Shown here: positions 34,691 through 40,553 of the stretch, one piece after another | Layout of the letters: each line of letters opens with the position of its first letter | Numbering within the stretch: position 1 is the first letter of the stretch | Source of the DNA: Arachnopeziza araneosa | Lineage: Eukaryota > Ascomycota > Leotiomycetes > Helotiales > Arachnopezizaceae | Assembly: GCA_003988855.1 (NCBI GenBank) | Contig: QYAI01000255.1 | Coordinates: 1-40,553, forward strand | DNA: 40,553 bases | Direction of reading: 5' to 3' | The notes under the pieces: model-generated | Told to the model about the DNA's origin: nothing | Database searches by the model: none | What the model saw: the letters and a program-made list of their open reading frames with translations, nothing else | Made by a program: the position numbers and the translations under genes

Positions 34691-35521
34691 ATGTTATTTA
34701 TATTCGCGTTCATCTCGCTCCTGGTAGCTGCCCCATGGGCGTCTGCAGATCCACAATTTACCTCCCCGGCAGCCGGATCCGAAGTACGCGGAGGAACCAG
34801 TTTTACAGTCAAATGGACTGATTCTGGAAATTCGCCATTGATATCCGATCTTGTGGCTTATCAATTATTTCTCTACTCTGGATCAAATGCAGCTCCGCAG
34901 CCTCTGTACGGCCTTGCAATGGATGCTTTCACCAGTAATCATGAGACGCTGGTTACAGTTCCAACTAGTATTGGAGGATCTCAAATAAATGCGTATTTCT
35001 TAGGCATGATATCTTCAGCGGTGAAGGGTACTGTAACAAATTTCTCGGCTCGATTCACGCTCACTGGAATGACTGGTAATTTCTCTGTCGCCGTCGAAGC
35101 AGCTCTTGCATCCGTTTCTGGAACCGAAGGACCTGCCAGGATTAACCAGATTCCGAATTTAACTACTTCTGCTGGTATTTTAACCTTTTACCTCGATGTT
35201 TAAAGCTTACTATCGATAGTTTCAACAATCGCCACTGCCTTAGGCTCTGATACATCTGTTAGCAATCCAACAAGCGCTGTAAGCACTAGGGTGCCAGGTG
35301 TCACTTCCTCGTCTTCAAATGCACCAAATGCAACTTCGTCGTCTTCCAATACACCAAATGCAACTCCGTCGTCTTCCAATACACCAAATGCCACTTCCTC
35401 GTCTTCTATTATACCGGCAGCCCATTCCTCCGGACTTTCGACAGGAGCGGATGTGGGAATTGGGGTTGGAGCTGCATTTATAACTTTGGTGAATTTTCTG
35501 CTATTTGGTTTTATAATCTAA
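34691..35521 (+). CDS. Kre9/Knh1-like Ser/Thr-rich cell-wall protein, probably GPI-type as annotated
   Basis: Exons 34691-35174 and 35220-35521 give 261 aa. A signal peptide (MLFIFAFISLLVAAPWASA) is followed by a Kre9/Knh1-type N-terminal domain: FTSPAAGSEVRGGTSFTVKW, then DLVAYQLFLYSG and TNFSARFTLTGMTG. The 45-nt intron (GTATTT to GATAG) removes an in-frame TAA at 35201. A Ser/Thr/Asn stalk with 10-aa repeats (TSSSSNTPNA) leads to STGADVGIGVGAAFITLV and a hydrophobic end at TAA 35519-35521. As written, the hydrophobic C-terminus could act as a GPI signal. However, the same frame stays open past the stop with RRRQNRKS, the usual stop-transfer of a type I membrane protein, to 35731. The family is linked to beta-1,6-glucan and wall organisation. 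The first ATG giving a signal peptide was chosen. Confidence 0.72.
35307..35412 (+). repeat. 30-bp coding minisatellite in the Kre9-like stalk
   Basis: About 3.5 units of 30 bp encoding TSSSSNxPNA, differing by a few substitutions. Confidence 0.85.
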
Positions 35522-35731
35522 AGGCGGCGACAAAACCGAAAATCAATGTCAGCTTCGACGTTTCCCGACGCCCAAGACTTATCGCAAGGCCCACATGAGT
35601 TAAAAGACACGGGTTTTGATACTTCTGAAGCACAAATGAGTCGTGATAAAGGAATTTCAGAGTTACACGGAAGGGAAGTTCTTGCTGAGTTGGCGGAATC
35701 GTTGGTTTTTGAGGAGCAGGAATTAGAATAG
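35522..35731 (+). other. In-frame open extension after the Kre9-like stop codon
   Basis: 69 further sense codons in the same frame, starting RRRQNRKSMSAS and ending FEEQELE before TAG 35729-35731. The basic start and acidic rest look like a former, or read-through, cytoplasmic tail. Confidence 0.6.
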
Positions 35732-36141
35732 ATGGAGGGTATTGAGCATATAATAAAGCTATTATAATGATACATTTCAAAGAACTGGAAAGCAACCAAA
35801 TCTTCGGCATACCAGATTAAGAAGGTGCTCGTACCGAGCCGTGGCTGAAACTAATCACAAAATGGATGAGCTAGCTATTCTAGGGCAGTGGGACGCCGCG
35901 GCTCTCTCCTGTATGAGTAAACATCGACCTTGCGTCAGGGGCTGATTACTATTCTTTATTGATAATCTCTATAAACATGGGCAAGAGTTGAAAGGGTACT
36001 AGATGGTAAGATTACATTGTGTTTCGCCTCTCTTTCTTGTTCAATTGTAGTTCTGAGACCTTCTTGTTGATCGGTATCCTAAGATCCCATACTGCTAATT
36101 TCTGCTACTAACATAGACCTACAACATTCAGTCTGATCATC
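35732..36141. other. Intergenic, promoter of the NmrA-like gene
   Basis: 410 bp without a gene; the upstream region of the reductase. Confidence 0.5.
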
Positions 36142-37230
36142 ATGTCTTTAATCAAGAACGTCATCGTCGCCGGAGCATCTGGTGGAGTTGGCCCCTCGAT
36201 CATCTCTGCTCTCGTATCAAAAGGTTTCTCGGTCTCAGTCCTCACCCGAGAATCTTCGACTGCAATATTCGGTGATGATGTCAAGGTGTACAGAACAGAC
36301 TACTCGGCTCCATCACTTCTTAAAGCTCTCAAAGGCCAGGATGCTGTGAGTACAACCATCTCGGAGCGTGTTGCCTCTTTTTTGGTGTACCGGGAGCTGT
36401 GATTCTTACATCCAGAACCATTCTCATCAGCTATTAAGATGCTCTACACCACACTTAGGGAAGTATGCTGACATCACCTTCGTTGGACTTAGGTCGTATC
36501 CGCTGTAACAGCAATCTCATGCGATATTCAGGTATCACTCATCGATGCTGCCATTGCGGCTGGCGTCAAGCGTTTCATCCCATCAGAGTACGGAATCGAC
36601 ACCGTTGACCCAAAAGTCCTCGATTTCATTCCAGCCGTGAAGGGAAAGCTGGATACTGTGAGATATCTGCGAGAACGGGAGGGCACAAGTCTCACTTGGA
36701 CAGCGCTCATTATTGGCGCCATTCTTGACTGGACATTCCAGTACCCTGGCATGATGGGTTGGAACATTCCAGGTCGCAAAGCTATGATATTTGACGGCGG
36801 AAATACTGCGTACGAAGCAGTTACTCTTGACCAAGTCGGGCGAGCCGTTGTCGCAATCTTGACAGGAAATTTCGACGAGACCAAGAACAAGTTTGTCTAC
36901 ATCAACTCCTTCACCGTGACACAGAATCAGATTCTCGGAATCTTAGAGAAGATAACAGGTGATCGATTCGAGATTCAGCACCTTGAGTCTGCAAAATTGG
37001 CAAGGATGTCATTGCAGCAGCCGAACTCACTAGAAACTGCCAAAGTCCAAAGCTCTTTCCCACGATTCACTTCTGAGATTACTGCTGCAATCTACAACAA
37101 TGGTGGTTTCAACAACTTCTCGAAGACGAGGATTCTATGGAATAATCGGTTGGGTTTGCCAGTTGGGGATCTGGAGGCCACTCTTGTCCAAGGTATCCAA
37201 GAACAAGGAAAAGCATGGGCCTATGACTAA
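36142..37230 (+). CDS. NmrA-like / isoflavone-reductase-like NAD(P)-binding protein
   Basis: Exons 36142-36345 and 36493-37230 (147-nt intron) give 313 aa. The N-terminal Rossmann fold has VIVAGASGGVGPSIISAL with the glycine-rich loop at about 10-16 and FSVSVLTRESS for cofactor phosphate contact. It continues with DAAIAAGVKRFIPSEYGID, the conserved GVKRFIPSE(Y/F)G signature, and VRYLREREGTSLTWTALIIG, in which the short-chain catalytic Lys region is not clearly kept. Relatives are either oxidoreductases of phenolics or regulatory NmrA-type sensors; this one cannot be assigned. It stands alone, with no partner genes. Confidence 0.85.
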
Positions 37231-38246
37231 GGAGAGATGATATTTCCCTTGAATCTAGACTTTGGGTATTGGGCTGGAAAGCTGTCAAATCCTGGCTCTC
37301 TATCAAATATGGCGAGACATGCTTATCATATGAAAGTGGCCGAAAAAAAACAGGAATTTAGTCAATCAAGAAGCTCCCCTTTCTCCATGATGCGCCGTAA
37401 GATCTATGTGCATTGATATGTAGTAGAATTGTCGTCGTTTAAGGTTCTTTAGATACGAAACAAAATACATTCAATTTTAGACTTCTAATTCAAAACTATT
37501 ACGCGCAGTCATAATAATCCCTTGGTGAAACATTACAAGGTAGAACAGACAATCAACTCACGTAGTAAACCCCAAATTCCTTTGCCTCCTGGGCTCTATT
37601 CATCCTACCGCTTTTTCTAGATGAGATAATTACACAAACAACCTGACCAAGGAGATCCCTTCTAGTCCAAGTGACATGAACCAAACGATCTAAATCCAAA
37701 ACTATTGGATCAGGTAGGGCAAAGAGGGTGAGAAGAGTAAAGATACATCATCTCTGTAATCTCCGTCAATTATTTTCTCTTTAGTGAAACTTTTCTCCCC
37801 CCAAAAAAACTCAATACCTTCCTCTGATCCCTCTCTTTCTCGGGATCTGACTACACACCCTCACTGTTTGAAATTAAGAGAGGATTTATATGAGTTTGAG
37901 GAAGGTCTAAGGAAGACGTTTTAACAACATTGATAGCGCTGTAGATGATATTTATCATACATTAGTACTAAATGATGCTGAGTTCGATATCAACGTATGT
38001 GTTTTGCGATCTCTATTGCAATCAAAACATTGAATTATGCTTAGATTGACTTGCATATCAACCGTGATTTCCAAACATCCGAAAAATCCAACGTATACGG
38101 TTGAGAGGGCTGAGCAGTCTCCCAGAAAGAGAAGAATAGATTGAGAAGTAAGTTATGCAAACTTATAAAGAACAAAGTTCGGTGAAATGATTTTTTTAGG
38201 AAGAAATCCGTAACTGAGACCTCTGTCACTGCAGTCTATTGTTACC
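37231..38246. other. Intergenic, no supported gene
   Basis: About 1 kb, AT-rich, with only short open frames. It is the 3' flank of both the reductase and the HET gene, which converge. Confidence 0.5.
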
Positions 38247-40520
38247 CTACCATATCTCAATTCCTTCTGCTGGAAACTTGGCATATTGACCGTTCATAGC
38301 CCCTACCACAAAACATGACCCGATCAAAACGAAATGGCCACCCTTGTCACGAAGCACAGACGGAAATCTTGATCCACTCAAGATACATATAATGTCTCCT
38401 CGCTGCGTCTGTGTTGGTGCCAAACCAACCAAATAGTCATTCTTTAATGCAGAGAAAGTTTTGGCACGAAAAACTCGGCGACCATTGCAGCAAGCAAGAA
38501 GCCTTTCGCGCTTCTCGAATGGGAAACCTTCCCGCTCTACTGGTATCAACTCATCTTCAAGCGTTCTCTTCGGTTCTATCAGTGGGGTTTTGTGATTAGT
38601 CAATGCAGCTCCTCATAAATTTCTTAGTGTCGCTACAGACTTAAATAACGGTAACGTGGTTTATCAGCGAGCCGCCAATATCAGCGAGCCGCCACCTTTC
38701 CCCACATTTTTTGACTACCTTACTTTAAAACGCGATTTCTCATTCAATTTCAATGGAAATATACACCCAAGAAGCGCGAATTATTCTAGCAATAGAGGCT
38801 ATTCAAATGTCCAAAAATCTTAGCATTCTAGCTGCTGCAAAGCTTTATCAAATTCCAAGATTGACATTAAGAGATAGAATATCCGGAGCAACCTTTCGCG
38901 CTGAAAGCAGGCTAACGAATACTAATTTGACGTCTATCGAAGAGAAAGTGCTTATTCAATATATACTCGACCTGGATTTCAGAAGGTTTGCGCCTCGACT
39001 AGCTGGTGTAGAAGATATGGCTAATCTTCTTCTAAAATCGCGAGAGGGAAAACACGTCGGCAAGCTCTGGGCGCATCGATTCGTACAACGGCAACTAGTC
39101 TTAAAGACGCGTTTTAATCGCGAGCTAGCTTAGTACTCTTTAATCTAGAAGCTGTACTTTCTAAGCTCGACGTTCGATTACAGACCTCGATTCTCTTAAC
39201 CTTCTCTCTTCTCGAAGCCGACTCTTGGGTCTCTCAAACGCCTCGCAACCCTACCGACGCTCTTTCGCAGACGACTCTAGTAAAGAATTGTACTGCTAGA
39301 CACGAAAGAAGCTTACTAACTCCGATTTTCGAAACAATAACAGCGCTAGCGAAGAGTACAGAGCTTTTGGCTTATTAACTTACTCTTGTGACTGCCGAGA
39401 ACCGTACACTTCGAGAGGCTAATCAAGCACTTAGCTGACGCCATCGGGCTAAAAAGACTCGTGTTCGTCAAGGAAGTATACTTACTGTCGAAGATGCACA
39501 AGATATTCTAGCACGAAAGAAGGCTAAGGAGCAGGTAAAGCGCGACAAGCGCTCGGAAAGAGGTACTCAAAACAAGGGGCAATTGCTTGAACGGCGCTGT
39601 AGAACGTGTGGAAATGCAGGTCATAATGCGCGCACTTGTAAAGAGGCTATAATTATACTTAGTTCTTCAGATTTAAGCTAGTTTTATTTAATTTCAGGTG
39701 TTGTGGTTAGTATATCGTAGTTTTAAGTGAAAAGGGTAGGGGGGAGGTGGCGGCTCGCTGATATTGGCGGCTCGCTGATAAACCACGTTATGCACTTACT
39801 TGAGCCCATGAAGGCACTTGAGTCTATGAAGGCACTTGAGTCTATGAATACACTTGGGCCTATGAACTCATCATCAACATCAGGTGGCAATTTCTCTTGA
39901 GACTCTCGATCCAATACATCCACCAAATCCCTGGACTCAATCGGTTTAGTATTCATATAGAGAATGTTAAACAAATACTCTACAGACATACTAGACCTGG
40001 CAGAAATAGAGGACCATATTTCACCGATGATATCTTTCCTGTTTTGCCCCAGCGTAATAACTTCTCCGAGGATATCAATACTTGCTAGGCGGCGCACTGG
40101 GGTCCGTAAGACTGCCGGCACTGGTGCAGAGGGCAAGGTTAATAATTCCATGCGTTCGGGACTAGATGGCCCTCTAGCCGAAACTTTGCTGTCCATAATA
40201 TCTATCATTGGTTTCGAACGCACTGGCATGCTCCAGTCTGTCACCCAAGAAGGAAGGGAACTGCTTTTGCCACTTTTATCCACCCCGCATAGCGCATCCA
40301 GGCCGATAGAGCCAAGTAGATACATCGTCACATTCGTGAAGACAACATCTACAGAAGCTGTATAATCAACTGTCAAGGCCTTTCCGAAAGCCTGAGGGGC
40401 CATCGAAAGAAGCGCAAATACTCGATCACGAGGATCCTTACATCCACAGTCACGGGTAACCGATTTCCCGGAGTAAAGCCGGTCCCACAGTAAAGCCGCA
40501 TGAAAACACCAAAACTCCAT
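38247..40520 (-). CDS. HET (heterokaryon incompatibility) protein, C-terminal part, with a transposon in its intron; 5' end not in window
   Basis: Exon A 39800-40520 and exon B 38247-38575 join in phase (donor GTAAGT at 39799, acceptor CTGATAG at 38576) and give 349 codons with the stop at 38247. Exon A has FHAALLWDRLYSGKSVT and KDPRDRVFALLSMAP followed by LTVDYTASVDVVF, the block that follows the HET domain in many fungal HET proteins. Exon B has the usual C-terminal GDIICILSGSRFPSVLR and GGHFVLIGSCFVVG with MNGQY. The HET domain proper is absent, so the gene probably begins beyond the right edge; an in-frame TAA at 40542-40544 means a splice site or the ATG at 40520 must begin this exon. 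HET proteins trigger cell death on contact between incompatible strains. The 1,224-nt intron contains the Fot1/pogo element. Confidence 0.7.
38654..38697 (+). repeat. Left terminal inverted repeat of the Fot1/pogo element
   Basis: 44 bp identical to the reverse complement of 39745-39788. Confidence 0.95.
38753..39133 (+). pseudogene. Fot1/pogo transposase, N-terminal DNA-binding part only
   Basis: 126 codons from ATG 38753. A psq-type helix-turn-helix (IEAIQMSKNLSILAAAKLYQ, then IPRLTLRDRI) is followed by a CENP-B/Tc5-type HTH (SIEEKVLIQYILDLDFRRFA, GKLWAHRFVQRQ). It ends at FNRELA where the family continues into the DDE domain, so an internal deletion truncates it. Confidence 0.88.
39134..39681 (+). 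pseudogene. Fot1/pogo transposase C-terminal remnant with CCHC zinc knuckle
   Basis: One frame reads the tail of the transposase: QTPRNPTDALSQTTLVKN, LAKSTELLA, ENRTLREANQALS, and a CCHC knuckle CRTCGNAGHNARTC at 39598-39639. TAA (39376) and TGA (39436) interrupt it where relatives usually have Gln and Arg; both fit C-to-T changes. Confidence 0.8.
39745..39788 (-). repeat. Right terminal inverted repeat of the Fot1/pogo element
   Basis: 44 bp, the perfect inverse of 38654-38697; followed by the TA target copy at 39789-39790. Confidence 0.95.
39798..39869 (-). repeat. 18-bp coding tandem repeat at the end of HET exon A
   Basis: Four 18-bp units, read on the minus strand as six-residue repeats of the type SAFIDS/SAFMGS. 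The HET splice donor lies at the edge of the last unit. Confidence 0.8.
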
Positions 40521-40553
40521 ATACCCAAAAAAATCGATTTTTTAACCACCATA

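Larger units (their letters stand above)
38654..39788 (+). mobile_element. Non-autonomous Fot1/pogo-type DNA transposon (1,135 bp)
   Basis: Bounded by identical 44-bp terminal inverted repeats (38654-38697 and 39745-39788) starting ACGTGGTTTATCAGCG, each containing a direct repeat of TATCAGCGAGCCGCC. It is flanked by TA at 38652-38653 and 39789-39790, the target duplication of Tc1/mariner/pogo elements. Inside are the DNA-binding N-terminus of a pogo-type transposase and the far C-terminal tail; the whole DDE catalytic core is missing. It is therefore an internally deleted copy that could move only with a transposase supplied elsewhere. It lies inside the HET intron and leaves both splice sites outside. 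Confidence 0.92.

Noticed and set aside
35201..35203. In-frame TAA as the end of the Kre9-like protein
   Set aside because: A 45-nt intron with GT and AG ends (35175-35219) removes it and joins the wall domain to the Ser/Thr stalk in frame.
38654..39788. Transposon as a simple knockout of the HET coding sequence
   Set aside because: The insertion lies between a GTAAGT donor and a GATAG acceptor whose exons join in phase, so it is intronic rather than exonic.

Overview
The window is genomic DNA of a filamentous ascomycete (Pezizomycotina, possibly Leotiomycetes; the class is inference). Protein genes are split by many short spliceosomal introns, mostly 44-70 nt, with GTRAGT-like donors and CTAAC/CTGAC branch sites. 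The gene content is typical of such fungi: HET and NACHT/STAND proteins, a DUF1996 secreted protein, single-pass Cys- or Ser/Thr-rich surface proteins and a Fot1/pogo-type DNA transposon. No tRNA, rRNA or CRISPR array was recognised. Exon coordinates below were joined by hand from splice signals, conserved motifs and continuity of phase.

Layout. 1-5 kb: a PLP-dependent decarboxylase on the minus strand, then a decayed modular Cys-rich membrane protein. 5.3-12.5 kb: a complete C2H2-finger NLR (minus) head-to-head with a Rad5/Rad16-like SNF2-RING ATPase (plus). 13.4-22.3 kb: a Cys-repeat surface protein with PPxY tail, a zinc alcohol dehydrogenase, a repeat-rich spacer with a 29-unit CTGT microsatellite, and a WYxC/GCC-type single-pass protein. 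23-28.3 kb: a dense conserved housekeeping block made of RPB4 and TRS23 (divergent), RPN10 and a Borealin/Nbl1-like protein (divergent), and Tma22/DENR. 28.7-30.7 kb: a broken NACHT-ankyrin gene. 30.8-37.2 kb: nicotinamide riboside kinase, a DUF1996 secreted protein, a Kre9/Knh1-like wall protein and an NmrA-like reductase. 38.2-40.5 kb: the C-terminal part of a HET protein, with a 1,135-bp non-autonomous Fot1/pogo element inside one of its introns.

How the parts relate. The left and right flanks are accessory: self/non-self recognition genes (one intact NLR, one dead NLR, one HET gene), cell-surface proteins and mobile DNA. The 23-28 kb block is core cellular machinery (transcription, vesicle tethering, proteasome, chromosome segregation, translation re-initiation). 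Most neighbours share promoters rather than a pathway; no secondary-metabolite cluster was seen.

Most notable is a ~45-bp GC-rich imperfect hairpin present in four copies: two in mid-intron (117- and 118-nt introns) and two directly after stop codons. It looks like a tiny dispersed element and I could not match it to a named family. Other points are a start codon split by an intron in TRS23, an exon-intron tandem duplication in the Cys-repeat gene, and a nonsense codon directly behind the membrane helix of the Kre9-like protein.
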